Shown: piece after piece, positions 1 through 9,767 of the stretch
Position numbering within the stretch: position 1 is the first letter of the stretch
Layout of the letters: each line of letters begins with the position of its first letter
Origin: Burkholderia cepacia
GTDB lineage: Bacteria > Pseudomonadota > Gammaproteobacteria > Burkholderiales > Burkholderiaceae
Direction: 5' to 3'
Length of the DNA: 64,000 nucleotides
Assembly (NCBI RefSeq): GCF_029962485.1
Contig: NZ_CP073637.1
Coordinates: 2,852,001-2,916,000 of the forward strand
The notes under the pieces: model-generated
Databases searched by the model: none
The model's input: the letters and a program-made list of their open reading frames with translations, nothing else
What the model was told of the DNA's origin: nothing
Translations under genes and position numbers: made by a program

Positions 1-1029
<1,029 letters not shown>

Positions 1030-1194
1030 GATCGACTCCAGTGACGTGGCTGAGCAGGTGATGCTGGTCGAAACTGCGCGCGCGGCGGGGGCGCGGCATG
1101 GCCACCCCGTGACGGCAACAGCGAGCCGCTATTCTAGCGCCCCAACCGGGCACTTCGGCATGAACCGCGGCACTGCGTATCAAGACCTCACTTA

Positions 1195-1210
1195 TGTCTT
1201 ATATAAGACA
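1195..1210. promoter_or_regulatory. 16-bp perfect palindrome, candidate operator between icd and rluE
   Basis: TGTCTTATATAAGACA reads identically on both strands. It sits 166 bp upstream of the icd start and 97 bp upstream of the rluE start. Size and symmetry fit a dimeric regulator of the GntR type; the regulator is not identified. No other site of this kind was noticed in the window. Confidence 0.55.
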
Positions 1211-1306
1211 GAGGACTTGCCGTTCCGTATTATGCATTAAGATTCCGCCATTTGCCATAGACCGCCCGCCCCCGCCTCCCGCGGCAGGCCGGGCGGGCGC
1301 CCCGCC

Positions 1307-1885
1307 ATGAACCTGATTGCCCTCAACAAGCCGTTCGGCACGATTTGCCAGTTTTCCGCGCACGAGACGCGCCCGTCGCTCGGCGACTGGGTAAAAACGC
1401 CCGGCGTCTATGCGGCCGGCCGGCTGGACGCGGACAGCGAAGGCTTGCTGCTGCTCACCGATGACGGCGCGCTGCAGGCGCGCATCGCGGAGCCGCGCCA
1501 CAAGCTCGTGAAGCGCTATTGGGCGCAGGTCGAGGGCGCGCCCGGCCCGGCCGACCTGAAGGCGCTCGCGCGCGGCGTCGACCTGGGCGACTACGTGACG
1601 CGACCGTGCCGCGCCGAGTTCATCGAACCACCCGACACGCTGTGGCCGCGCAATCCGCCGATCCGCTACCGCGCCGCGATCCCGACCACGTGGATCGAAC
1701 TCGCGATCACCGAAGGCAAGAATCGGCAGGTGCGCCGGATGACGGCCGCCGTCGGCTTCCCGACGTTGCGCCTGGTGCGCGTCGGCGTCGGTGCGCTGGA
1801 TATATTTGCACTCGGCATTGCGCCGGGCGAAACAATCGCACTGCCGCCGCGCGCGCCATGGGACGGTTTCGCGCCCGTCGGATGA
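1307..1885 (+). CDS. rluE: 23S rRNA pseudouridine synthase, RsuA/RluE family
   Basis: Isomerises a uridine in 23S rRNA (U2457 for E. coli RluE). The 192-residue protein begins directly with the synthase fold and lacks an S4 domain, as RluE does. The catalytic motif GRLDADSEGLLLLTDDG around residues 39-55 contains the nucleophilic Asp of GRLD; a second family motif, EGKNRQVRRM, lies around residues 137-146. No Shine-Dalgarno is evident before the ATG and no in-frame start lies upstream. It stands alone, divergent from icd. RluE is the best fit; another RsuA-family specificity is possible. Confidence 0.88.
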   Translation: MNLIALNKPFGTICQFSAHETRPSLGDWVKTPGVYAAGRLDADSEGLLLLTDDGALQARIAEPRHKLVKRYWAQVEGAPGPADLKALARGVDLGDYVTRPCRAEFIEPPDTLWPRNPPIRYRAAIPTTWIELAITEGKNRQVRRMTAAVGFPTLRLVRVGVGALDIFALGIAPGETIALPPRAPWDGFAPVG

Positions 1886-2166
1886 CGAATACGGGATACG
1901 CGAATTTTTCATCATCTTTTTCGTCAACCGGCTGCGAAGATCGCGCGTTAAACCACGCAGATGCCAACCTTAGCTATCCGGCATTGGCAGCCGAACCCGT
2001 ATTTGCGTCACGAAAGCGACGTTTTTCTCGAATACGATTCGGCGCCCGCAGCGCAATGAGAAATTTCTCGAAGCGTCTGTCAACCGAAAGGTGGATGGCA
2101 CCGTTAGACGACATGACTCCTATTGCCGGGTCATTTGGTTAATTAACTAAAGCTGAGGAACACAAC

Positions 2167-2382
2167 ATGAACAAACTGATCGCCGCTCTGGTCGCTGGCC
2201 TCTTCGCAACGGCTGCTTTCGCACAAGCTTCGGCTCCGGAAGCTGCTCCGGCAGCAGCAGAAGCTGCTTCGGCACCGGCTAAGCACGCTGCCAAGAAGCA
2301 CCACGCTGCCAAGAAGCACCACAAGGCATCGAAGAAGGCTGCAGCAAGCGACGCAGCAGCACCGGCAGCTGCTTCGAACTAA
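2167..2382 (+). CDS. small exported Ala/Lys/His-rich protein
   Basis: A 71-residue protein with a clear signal peptide (MNKLIAALVAGLFATAAFA, cleavage after AFA). The mature part is only about 50 residues: Ala/Pro/Glu-rich, then a basic tract with KKHHAAKKHH, then an acidic/alanine tail. There are no Cys and no aromatic residues. RBS GAGGAA lies seven bases before ATG, and a strong terminator follows, so it is a monocistronic gene. The basic tract recalls histone H1-like or acid-shock (Asr-like) repeats, but similarity in such composition is weak evidence. Function unknown; metal or polyanion binding in the periplasm is possible. Confidence 0.8.
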   Translation: MNKLIAALVAGLFATAAFAQASAPEAAPAAAEAASAPAKHAAKKHHAAKKHHKASKKAAASDAAAPAAASN

Positions 2383-2443
2383 GTAAGCAAGCTGTAATAA
2401 CGCAGTCAAGAACACGCAGTCTTGCCGTTCTTACGGCGTTGAA

Positions 2444-2482
2444 AGGCAGATCACCGCAAGGCGATCTGCCTTTTTCTTTTTT
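2444..2482 (+). terminator. Rho-independent terminator after the small exported protein
   Basis: Arms AGGCAGATC (2444-2452) and GATCTGCCT (2463-2471), followed by a T-rich run to 2482. Confidence 0.9.
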
Positions 2483-2542
2483 GTGCCCGCCGGCGCGCAT
2501 CGCGTACCATGCGGGTCTCGTTTTCCAGACAGGAGCCATGCT

Positions 2543-3043
2543 GTGCAATTCTCCCTGCGCTCGTCGCTCGGCCGCCTAGCGCGCGCCGCCGTCTTTCCCG
2601 CCGCGCTCGCCGTCCTCGCGTTCGGCATGCAGGCCGCCAGCGCGCAGATGCCGCCCGGCGCCAAGCAGCCGAGCGAGTTCCCGCGCGTGAAGCTGCGCGC
2701 CGGCATGTACGTGATCGACGCGGCCGTCGCCGCGAACGACGCCGACCGCGAACAGGGGCTGATGTACCGCTCGCAGCTCGCGCCGAACGAAGGCATGCTG
2801 TTCGTCTTCAACGAAAACGCCGTGCACTGCTTCTGGATGAAGAACACGCTGATCCCGCTGTCGATCGCGTTCATCCGCGCCGACGGCACGATCACCGACA
2901 TCGACGAGATGCGGGCGGAGACGACCGACAACCACTGCCCGCGCAACAACGGCGTCTACGCGCTCGAAATGAGCAAGGGCTGGTTCGCGGCCAAGGGCAT
3001 CAAGCCCGGCATGAAGCTCGACGGCCTGCCGAAGGCCCAGTAA
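2543..3043 (+). CDS. DUF192 family exported protein
   Basis: A 166-residue protein. GTG at 2543 is chosen because AGGAG (2531-2535) lies seven bases upstream and the resulting N-terminus is a good signal peptide ending ASA-Q; earlier in-frame codons lack an RBS. The mature part is a DUF192 domain with family hallmarks: EQGLMYRSQL, MLFVF, CFWMKNTLIPLSIAFI, DIDEM, and ALEM near the C-terminus. DUF192 proteins are small beta-rich domains of unknown biochemical role, usually secreted. It is flanked by terminators, so probably monocistronic. Confidence 0.85.
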   Translation: MQFSLRSSLGRLARAAVFPAALAVLAFGMQAASAQMPPGAKQPSEFPRVKLRAGMYVIDAAVAANDADREQGLMYRSQLAPNEGMLFVFNENAVHCFWMKNTLIPLSIAFIRADGTITDIDEMRAETTDNHCPRNNGVYALEMSKGWFAAKGIKPGMKLDGLPKAQ

Positions 3044-3080
3044 CGGCCCTCTCCGCGGCGTCGCACCGCGCATCGACCGA

Positions 3081-3113
3081 AGCCGGCCGCCCGTTGCGCG
3101 CCGGCTTTTTTTT
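3081..3113 (+). terminator. terminator after the DUF192 gene
   Basis: Inverted repeat AGCCGGC (3081-3087) / GCCGGCT (3100-3106) followed by eight T. Confidence 0.85.
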
Positions 3114-3262
3114 CGCCTGCCGGCGGCGCTGCCCGGCTTGATTCCGCCGGCGCTGGCCGCATCTGCAAAAGCCACGCGCAAGCGCTATGCTTTAAGTCTC
3201 GCTTGTTCCAGCCCGGGCCGGCCCAGCCGTCCCGCTTACGATCCGAACCTAAGGAGGTTCAC

Positions 3263-5374
3263 GTGCCCCGCAAAACCCCCATCGAGCGCTATCGCAATAT
3301 CGGGATCAGCGCTCACATCGATGCCGGCAAGACCACGACGACCGAGCGCATCCTGTTTTACACCGGCGTGAGCCACAAGATCGGTGAAGTGCACGACGGC
3401 GCGGCCACGATGGACTGGATGGAGCAGGAGCAGGAACGCGGCATCACGATCACGTCGGCGGCGACCACGGCCTTCTGGAAAGGCATGGCCGGCAACTATC
3501 CGGAACACCGCATCAACATCATCGACACGCCCGGGCACGTCGACTTCACGATCGAAGTCGAGCGCTCGATGCGCGTGCTCGACGGCGCGTGCATGGTCTA
3601 CGACTCGGTCGGCGGCGTGCAGCCGCAGTCCGAAACCGTGTGGCGCCAGGCGAACAAGTACAAGGTGCCGCGCATCGCGTTCGTCAACAAGATGGACCGC
3701 GTCGGCGCCGACTTCTTCCGCGTGCAGAAGCAGATCGGCGAGCGCCTGAAGGGCGTCGCCGTGCCGATCCAGATTCCGATCGGCGCGGAAGATCATTTCC
3801 AGGGCGTCGTCGATCTCGTGAAGATGAAGGCCATCGTGTGGGACGACGAAAGCCAGGGCGTGAAATTCACGTACGAGGAGATCCCCGCGAACCTCGTCGA
3901 GCTCGCGCGCGAATGGCGCGAGAAGATGGTCGAGGCTGCGGCCGAAGCGAGCGAGGAACTGCTCGAGAAGTACCTGCACGACCATGAATCGCTGACCGAG
4001 GACGAGATCAAGGCCGCGTTGCGCAAACGTACGGTCGCGAACGAGATCGTGCCGATGCTGTGCGGCAGCGCGTTCAAGAACAAGGGCGTGCAGGCGATGC
4101 TCGACGCGGTGATCGACTACCTGCCGTCGCCCGTCGACGTGCCCGCGATTCTCGGCCACGACTTCCACGACCCGGAAAAGCCGGCGGAACGTCATCCGAG
4201 CGACGACGAGCCGTTCTCGTCGCTCGCGTTCAAGATCATGACCGACCCGTTCGTCGGCCAGCTGATCTTCTTCCGCGTGTATTCGGGTGTCGTCGAATCG
4301 GGCGACACGGTGCTCAACGCGACGAAGGACAAGAAGGAACGGCTCGGCCGGATCCTGCAGATGCACGCGAACGAGCGCAAGGAAATCAAGGAAGTGCGCG
4401 CGGGCGACATCGCGGCGGCCGTCGGCCTGAAGGAAGCGACCACCGGCGACACGCTGTGCGATCCGGCGAAGCCGATCATCCTCGAGAAGATGGAATTCCC
4501 GGAGCCGGTGATCTCGCAGGCCGTCGAGCCGAAGACGAAGGCCGACCAGGAAAAGATGGGCCTCGCGCTGAACCGCCTCGCGCAGGAAGACCCGTCGTTC
4601 CGCGTGCAGACCGACGAAGAGTCCGGCCAGACGATCATTTCGGGGATGGGCGAGCTTCACCTCGAAATCCTGGTCGACCGGATGAAGCGCGAATTCGGCG
4701 TCGAAGCGACGGTCGGCAAGCCGCAGGTCGCGTATCGCGAGACGGTGCGCACGACGGCGGCCGACGTCGATGGCAAGTTCGTCAAGCAGTCGGGCGGCCG
4801 CGGCCAGTACGGCCATGCGGTGATCACGCTGGAGCCGAACCCGGGCAAGGGCTACGAATTCCTCGACGAGATCAAGGGCGGCGTGATTCCTCGCGAATTC
4901 ATCCCGGCCGTCGACAAGGGCATCACCGAAACGCTGAAGAGCGGCGTGCTCGCGGGCTACCCGGTCGTCGACGTGAAGGTGCACCTGACGTTCGGCTCGT
5001 ACCACGACGTCGACTCGAACGAAAACGCGTTCCGGATGGCCGGCTCGATGGCCTTCAAGGAAGCGATGCGCCGTGCGAAGCCCGTGCTGCTCGAACCGAT
5101 GATGGCCGTCGAGGTCGAGACGCCCGAGGAATTCATGGGCAACGTGATGGGCGACCTGTCGAGCCGTCGCGGCATCGTGCAGGGGATGGAAGACATCGCC
5201 GGCGGCGGCGGCAAGCTCGTGCGCGCCGAAGTGCCGCTCGCGGAGATGTTCGGTTATTCGACGTCGCTGCGTTCGGCGACGCAGGGCCGCGCGACCTACA
5301 CGATGGAGTTCAAGCAGTACGCGGAAACGCCGGCCAACGTGTCGGAAGGCGTGATCAGCGCGAAGACGAAGTAA
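3263..5374 (+). CDS. fusA: elongation factor G, stand-alone copy
   Basis: Translational GTPase that drives tRNA-mRNA translocation and, with RRF, ribosome recycling. 703 residues, full length. GTG at 3263 is preceded by a near-perfect AAGGAGG (3251-3257). G1 AHIDAGKTT (residues 17-25), G3 DTPGHVDF, G4 NKMD, the MGELHLEIL segment of domain III and GRGQYGH of domain IV are intact. It is not beside rpsL/rpsG/tuf, so it is probably the second EF-G gene that Burkholderia carry outside the str operon. Flanking terminators suggest a single-gene transcript. Whether it is a general factor or a specialised paralogue cannot be told from motifs. Confidence 0.96.
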   Translation: MPRKTPIERYRNIGISAHIDAGKTTTTERILFYTGVSHKIGEVHDGAATMDWMEQEQERGITITSAATTAFWKGMAGNYPEHRINIIDTPGHVDFTIEVERSMRVLDGACMVYDSVGGVQPQSETVWRQANKYKVPRIAFVNKMDRVGADFFRVQKQIGERLKGVAVPIQIPIGAEDHFQGVVDLVKMKAIVWDDESQGVKFTYEEIPANLVELAREWREKMVEAAAEASEELLEKYLHDHESLTEDEIKAALRKRTVANEIVPMLCGSAFKNKGVQAMLDAVIDYLPSPVDVPAILGHDFHDPEKPAERHPSDDEPFSSLAFKIMTDPFVGQLIFFRVYSGVVESGDTVLNATKDKKERLGRILQMHANERKEIKEVRAGDIAAAVGLKEATTGDTLCDPAKPIILEKMEFPEPVISQAVEPKTKADQEKMGLALNRLAQEDPSFRVQTDEESGQTIISGMGELHLEILVDRMKREFGVEATVGKPQVAYRETVRTTAADVDGKFVKQSGGRGQYGHAVITLEPNPGKGYEFLDEIKGGVIPREFIPAVDKGITETLKSGVLAGYPVVDVKVHLTFGSYHDVDSNENAFRMAGSMAFKEAMRRAKPVLLEPMMAVEVETPEEFMGNVMGDLSSRRGIVQGMEDIAGGGGKLVRAEVPLAEMFGYSTSLRSATQGRATYTMEFKQYAETPANVSEGVISAKTK

Positions 5375-5408
5375 GCGCCGGGCGTTCACGCCCCGTCGCC
5401 TGCACGCA

Positions 5409-5438
5409 AGCCCGTCCGGTTCCGGACGGGCTTTTTTT
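5409..5438 (+). terminator. strong terminator after fusA
   Basis: Eleven-base arms AGCCCGTCCGG (5409-5419) and CCGGACGGGCT (5422-5432), followed by a T run. Confidence 0.93.
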
Positions 5439-5504
5439 CATCCGGCGCGCGCTGCGTTCGCGGTTTTTTGATCGGCACGCCAGGCATTTTTTTCGCATGC
5501 CACA

Positions 5505-6554
5505 ATGGATCGCGATTCGTCAGATGGAACCCGCCCGATGCCGCCCACCCCTGCCCTGCGCCGCCTGCTGATGCTCTACGCCGGCCTGATCGCCGCGAAC
5601 GTCGCCGTGTGGCTGTGGGCGCTCGTGGTGCTGCGCGACCATCCGCTGCTGCTCGGCACCGCGGCGATCGCGTACGGGCTCGGGCTGCGTCACGCGGTCG
5701 ACGCCGATCACATCGCCGCGATCGACGTCGCGACGCGCAAGCTGATGCAGGACGGCCAGCGTCCGGTGAGCGTCGGCCTGTTCTTCTCGCTCGGCCATTC
5801 GACGATCGTGATCGCGGCGACGCTCGGCATCGCGCTGACGGCGTTCGCACTGCGCGACCGGTTCGATGCGTTCCGCGAGATCGGCGGCACGATCGGCACG
5901 GCGGTATCGGCCACTTTCCTGCTCGTGCTCGCGTGCGTGAACCTGATGATCCTGCGCGACGTATGGCGGCGTTATCGCCGCGTCCCCGAGCACGCACACG
6001 CGCATGACGACGCGCACGTGCATCGCCCTGCCGGGCTCGTTTCACGACTGCTGCGCCCGCTGTTCCGGTTCGTATCGAAGAGCTGGCACATGTATCCGGT
6101 CGGCGTGCTGTTCGGGCTAGGTTTCGATACTGCAACCGAAATCGGCCTGCTCGCGATCGCCGCCGCGCAAGCGAGCCAGGGATTGCCGGTCTACACGGTC
6201 ATGCTGTTTCCCGCGCTGTTCACCGCCGGCATGACGCTGATCGACTCGACCGACAATGTGCTGATGATTCATGCATACGGCTGGGCGATGGACGACCCGC
6301 AGCGCAAGCTGCTCTACAACGCGAGCATCACGTTCGTGTCGGCGGCCGTTGCACTGGCGATCGGCGGAATCGAGGCGGCCGGCCTGCTGGCCGACAAGCT
6401 GTCGCTGACAGGCCCCGTGCGCGACGCGCTCGATGCGCTCGGCGATCGCTTCGGCTCGATCGGCTACGGCATCGTCGCGCTGTTCCTCGTCTGCTGGATC
6501 GCGTCGATCCTGTTCCACCGCTGGCAGCGCGCCGCCGACGCGCCGGCGCGCTGA
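5505..6554 (+). CDS. nickel/cobalt permease, NiCoT (HoxN/NixA) family
   Basis: High-affinity secondary Ni2+/Co2+ uptake permease of the inner membrane. 349 residues with about eight hydrophobic segments. The NiCoT signature GLRHAVDADHIAAID (the His/Asp metal motif of helix II) is intact, with LGHSTIV in the next helix and GFDTATEIGLL in the second half. A His-rich loop (EHAHAHDDAHVH) separates the halves. ATG at 5538 is an alternative start. There is no cobalamin riboswitch in the 130-bp leader. The next gene encodes a very His-rich exported protein, which may or may not be linked. Confidence 0.9.
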   Translation: MDRDSSDGTRPMPPTPALRRLLMLYAGLIAANVAVWLWALVVLRDHPLLLGTAAIAYGLGLRHAVDADHIAAIDVATRKLMQDGQRPVSVGLFFSLGHSTIVIAATLGIALTAFALRDRFDAFREIGGTIGTAVSATFLLVLACVNLMILRDVWRRYRRVPEHAHAHDDAHVHRPAGLVSRLLRPLFRFVSKSWHMYPVGVLFGLGFDTATEIGLLAIAAAQASQGLPVYTVMLFPALFTAGMTLIDSTDNVLMIHAYGWAMDDPQRKLLYNASITFVSAAVALAIGGIEAAGLLADKLSLTGPVRDALDALGDRFGSIGYGIVALFLVCWIASILFHRWQRAADAPAR

Positions 6555-6850
6555 GCCACGCGCGAACACTCAGACGTTTCATTCCGGAAACAATATTCCC
6601 CCCCAAGACGTTGCATGCGCCCGTCGCGTACCCGCGCGCACGTTGTGCGACAGGCACAAGCGGCCGATGGCACGAATCTCGCAGATAGGGATTCGCACGG
6701 CGGGCCCGCGTGCCGATCCGCGTTCGCGGCTGGCGTCATGCGCCGGCCCGAAGGCAATCGGCCGCCGACAGGACAACGAATCTTTTCTGGCCCCCTGCAC
6801 CACACGTAGATAGCCGCGCGGCAACGAGGCATCGCGCGCATGGGGAGGCC
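6555..6850. other. intergenic region upstream of the Gly/His repeat gene
   Basis: About 300 bp between the NiCoT gene and the repeat-protein gene. It holds no convincing ORF, terminator hairpin or promoter that I can support, apart from the GGAGG ribosome-binding site at 6844-6848. Confidence 0.5.
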
Positions 6851-6853
6851 ATG

Positions 6854-8728
6854 ATGCATAAGACGAAACAACCGTCCCGCCCGGCGGGACGGCGCCCTCG
6901 TGCAACCTTGCTGGCCGCAGCCGCGTTTGCGTGCTGCTGCTCGTATGCCGTCGCACAAACCACCACGCCTGACTCCGAGCCCGACGCGAACACCAGCGCG
7001 GACACCATCATGATGGTGGTCGCAGACGCTTCGTCATGCGCAGCCAATCCGGCTGCGTGCGCGGTGCACGTCTATGCTGGTCGGGGTATCGGCGGTAACG
7101 GTGCCGGCCCGAGCGGCAGTGGCGGCGGCAGTCCCGGACCGGGTAACGGTAGTGGTAGCGGCAACGGTAGCGGTAGCGGTGGAAATAACGGCAACGGTGC
7201 CGTCGGACCTGCCGGTACCGGTGGAACGACAGGTGGAACGTCCAGCGGGACGAGCGGCACGGGCCGCGGAGGCAACTCGTCCGGTAACGGTGGTAACGGT
7301 GGTTCAAGTGGCGGTACTTCGGGTGGTGGTACTTCGGGTGGCGGCACTTCGGGTGGCGGCACTTCGGGTGGCGGTACTTCGGGTGGCGGTACTTCGGGCG
7401 GTGGCACTTCAGGCGGCGGCACTTCAGGTGGCGGCACTTCGGGTGGCGGCACTTCGGGTGGCGGCACTTCGGGTGGCGGTACTTCGGGTGGCGGTACTTC
7501 GGGTGGCGGTACTTCGGGTGGCGGCACTTCAGGTGGTGGTACTTCAGGTGGCGGCACTTCGGGCGGCGGCACTTCAGGTGGCGGCACTTCGGGTGGCGGC
7601 ACTTCGGGCGGCGGTACTTCAGGTGGCGGCACTTCAGGTGGCGGCACTTCGGGTGGCGGCACTTCGGGTGGCGGTACTTCAGGTGGCGGCACCTCAGGTG
7701 GCGGCACTTCGGGTAGCGGAGGCCATGGCGGACACGGAGGTGGCGGCGACGGTGACGGCGGTGGCCACGGCCACGGCCACGGCGGCGGCCACGGCGATGG
7801 TGACGGTGATGGCGGAGGTCACGGCAACGGTGGTGGCCATGGCGATGGTGACGGCGGCGGTCACGGCAATGGTGGTGGCCACGGCGATGGTGACGGCGGC
7901 GGTCACGGCAATGGTGGTGGCCACGGCGATGGTGACGGCGGTGGTCACGGCAATGGTGGCGGCCATGGCGATGGTGACGGCGGCGGTCACGGCAATGGTG
8001 GTGGCCATGGCGATGGTGACGGCGGTGGTCACGGCAACGGTGGTGGCCATGGCAATGGTGACGGCGGCGGTCACGGCAACGGCGGTGGCCATGGCGACGG
8101 TGACGGCGGCGGTCACGGCAATGGTGGTGGCCACGGCGATGGTGACGGCGGCGGTCACGGCAATGGTGACGGCGGTGGTCACGGCAACGGCGGCGGCCAT
8201 GGCAATGGTGGTGGCCATGGCAACGGTGACGGCGGTGGCCATGGCAATGGTGGCGGCCATGGCAACGGTGACGGCGGTGGCCATGGCAATGGTGGCGGCC
8301 ATGGCGACGGTGACGGCGGTGGTCACGGCAATGGCGGCGGCCATGGCAACGGTGGTCACGGCAATGGCGGTGGCAACGGCAATGGCAACGGCAGTGGTGG
8401 CGCTGGCAATGGTGGTGCCAATGGCGTTGGCAACGGCCGTGGTAACGGCAACGGCGGCTCAGGCAACGGTGGTGGCAACGGCAATGGCGCCGGCGGCAAC
8501 GGTGGTCAAGGCAACGGCAACGGCGGCTCGGGCAACGGCGGCAGCAACGGCAACGGTGGCCAAGGCAACGGCAACGGTGGCCACGGCAATGGCGGCGGCA
8601 ACGGCAATGGCAACGGCAGTGGCGGCGACGGCAATGGCGGTGCCAACGGTGTCGGCAATGGCCACGGTACCGGCAACGGCAATGGCGGCGGTCACGGCAA
8701 CGGCGGATCGTCCGGCGGCAACCACTGA
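6854..8728 (+). CDS. very long Gly/His-rich tandem-repeat exported protein
   Basis: About 624 residues. Adjacent ATGs lie at 6851 and 6854; 6854 is preferred because GGAGG (6844-6848) is then five bases away. The N-terminus is a signal peptide with a basic region, LLAAAAFACCC and a likely cleavage after AVA. A short unique segment with a Cys pair (SSCAANPAAC) follows. The rest is low complexity: 27 copies of TSGGG, then a 14-residue repeat GHGDGDGGGHGNGG with more than 30 His, then irregular GNG/GGN to the stop (GGNH). There is no outer-membrane anchor, transmembrane helix or catalytic domain. I do not recognise a family. Structural (polyglycine-type), surface or metal-binding roles are possible; the NiCoT permease upstream makes Ni/Cu/Zn binding worth testing. 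Confidence 0.75.
   Translation: MHKTKQPSRPAGRRPRATLLAAAAFACCCSYAVAQTTTPDSEPDANTSADTIMMVVADASSCAANPAACAVHVYAGRGIGGNGAGPSGSGGGSPGPGNGSGSGNGSGSGGNNGNGAVGPAGTGGTTGGTSSGTSGTGRGGNSSGNGGNGGSSGGTSGGGTSGGGTSGGGTSGGGTSGGGTSGGGTSGGGTSGGGTSGGGTSGGGTSGGGTSGGGTSGGGTSGGGTSGGGTSGGGTSGGGTSGGGTSGGGTSGGGTSGGGTSGGGTSGGGTSGGGTSGGGTSGGGTSGSGGHGGHGGGGDGDGGGHGHGHGGGHGDGDGDGGGHGNGGGHGDGDGGGHGNGGGHGDGDGGGHGNGGGHGDGDGGGHGNGGGHGDGDGGGHGNGGGHGDGDGGGHGNGGGHGNGDGGGHGNGGGHGDGDGGGHGNGGGHGDGDGGGHGNGDGGGHGNGGGHGNGGGHGNGDGGGHGNGGGHGNGDGGGHGNGGGHGDGDGGGHGNGGGHGNGGHGNGGGNGNGNGSGGAGNGGANGVGNGRGNGNGGSGNGGGNGNGAGGNGGQGNGNGGSGNGGSNGNGGQGNGNGGHGNGGGNGNGNGSGGDGNGGANGVGNGHGTGNGNGGGHGNGGSSGGNH
7316..7720 (+). repeat. 15-bp minisatellite, 27 tandem copies (TSGGG)
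   Basis: ACTTC (once ACCTC) recurs exactly every 15 bases from 7316 to 7706, each copy encoding Thr-Ser-Gly-Gly-Gly. Units differ only at third positions (GGT/GGC, TCG/TCA). The period is a multiple of three, so unit gain or loss keeps the frame. Confidence 0.97.
7800..8360 (+). repeat. 42-bp tandem repeat encoding a Gly/His/Asp/Asn 14-mer
   Basis: The string TCACGGCAATGG begins at 7861 and again at 7903, a 42-base period encoding GHGNGGGHGDGDGG. About seven regular copies are followed by units shortened or permuted by multiples of three, and by degenerate GNG runs to the gene end. Confidence 0.9.
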
Positions 8729-8755
8729 CCGGAAGCGTTGCCCGGCCGGTTGCCG

Positions 8756-9601
8756 TCAGAGCATCTCGAGCGCGCGCTTGCTGCGTGGCGGACGGAAATA
8801 CGCGTCAAGCTGCGCGCGCTCGTCATCGCTCAATTCGAAATCGAGCGCGGCGCGATTGTCGCGCACGTGCTCGATCCTCGATGCCTTCGGGATCGCGAAT
8901 ACACCTGGCTGCGCCAGCACCCATGCCAGTGCGACGCGCATCACCGACACGCCGCGCAGCCGTGCGATCTCGTCGAGCGGCGAGCGCTTCGGCAACCGCC
9001 CGTGGTCGACCGGGCTGTACGCCATTGCCGGCATCCGGTGATCGGCGAGCCATGGCAGCAGGTCGAATTCCGGTCCGCGCCTCGCGATGTTGTAGAGGAT
9101 TTGGTTGGTCGCGCAGGCACCGCCGCCCGCCTCGTCGACGAGCTCTTCCATATCGGCCGTATCGAAGTTGCTCACACCCCAGCGACGGATCTTGCCCGCG
9201 CGCTGCAGCGCCTCGAAACCTTCGACCGTCTCCTCGAGCGGCACCGAGCCGCGCCAGTGCAGCAGGTACAGGTCGAGGCGATCGGTGCGCAAGCGCTTGA
9301 GGCTCGCGTCGCACGCGGCGACGACGCCGCGCCGGCTCGCATGGTGCGGATAGACCTTGCTGACGAGGAACACGTCATCGCGCAGGCCCGCGAGTGCTTC
9401 GCCGACCAGTTCCTCGGTCGCGCCGTCGCCGTACATCTCGGCCGTATCGACCAGCGTCATCCCGAGTTCGATGCCTTCGCGCAGCGCGGCGATCTCGTCC
9501 GCCCGGCGGGCCGGCCGCTCGCCCATTTCCCAGGTGCCCTGTCCGAGCTTCGGAATCGTCTCGCCGTCCGGCAGGACGACCGTGGCGATCGTGTCTGTCA
9601 T
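8756..9601 (-). CDS. aldo/keto reductase
   Basis: NADPH-dependent reduction of aldehydes or ketones; cytosolic TIM barrel of 281 residues. ATG at 9601 is preceded by GAGGAA. The catalytic tetrad is visible: Asp52 and Tyr57 in DTAEMYGDG, Lys82 in VSKVYP, His115 in LLHWRG. The C-terminal IPKASRIEHVRDN is the cofactor-phosphate binding segment. It resembles the YeaE/DkgA-type bacterial group; the substrate is unknown. It is convergent with the repeat-protein gene (27 bp apart) and divergent from the GntR regulator, which might control it. Confidence 0.9.
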   Translation of the reverse strand: MTDTIATVVLPDGETIPKLGQGTWEMGERPARRADEIAALREGIELGMTLVDTAEMYGDGATEELVGEALAGLRDDVFLVSKVYPHHASRRGVVAACDASLKRLRTDRLDLYLLHWRGSVPLEETVEGFEALQRAGKIRRWGVSNFDTADMEELVDEAGGGACATNQILYNIARRGPEFDLLPWLADHRMPAMAYSPVDHGRLPKRSPLDEIARLRGVSVMRVALAWVLAQPGVFAIPKASRIEHVRDNRAALDFELSDDERAQLDAYFRPPRSKRALEML

Positions 9602-9767
9602 GCGTTCCTCGTTGCGGATTCGTGGCCGCGCGCCGCGGCCGAAGCATGGAATACGACGCGTCAGTGTAGTCAATCGGCGCGCCGACGGCCTATTGCACGG
9701 CAAAAACCGGCTATAACGGCGCCGCATGATGACTTAGAATGGCCGCAACCTGATCGATACCCATTCC

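Noticed and set aside
3236..5389. 717-codon minus-strand ORF opposite fusA
   Set aside because: It mirrors EF-G codons, is Arg/His/Asp rich, and has no RBS or recognisable domain.
5375..5504. Cobalamin or NiCo riboswitch before the NiCoT gene
   Set aside because: The gap is only 130 bp and is partly filled by the fusA terminator; no B12-box sequence is visible.
7072..7707. Long antisense ORF encoding repeated PPPEV across the minisatellite
   Set aside because: The 15-bp repeat lacks stops in several frames. Only the sense frame has a signal peptide and RBS; the antisense ORF has neither.
7316..8360. Tandem repeats considered as a CRISPR array
   Set aside because: There are no unique spacers, the units are 15 and 42 bp head to tail within a coding frame, and no cas genes are nearby.
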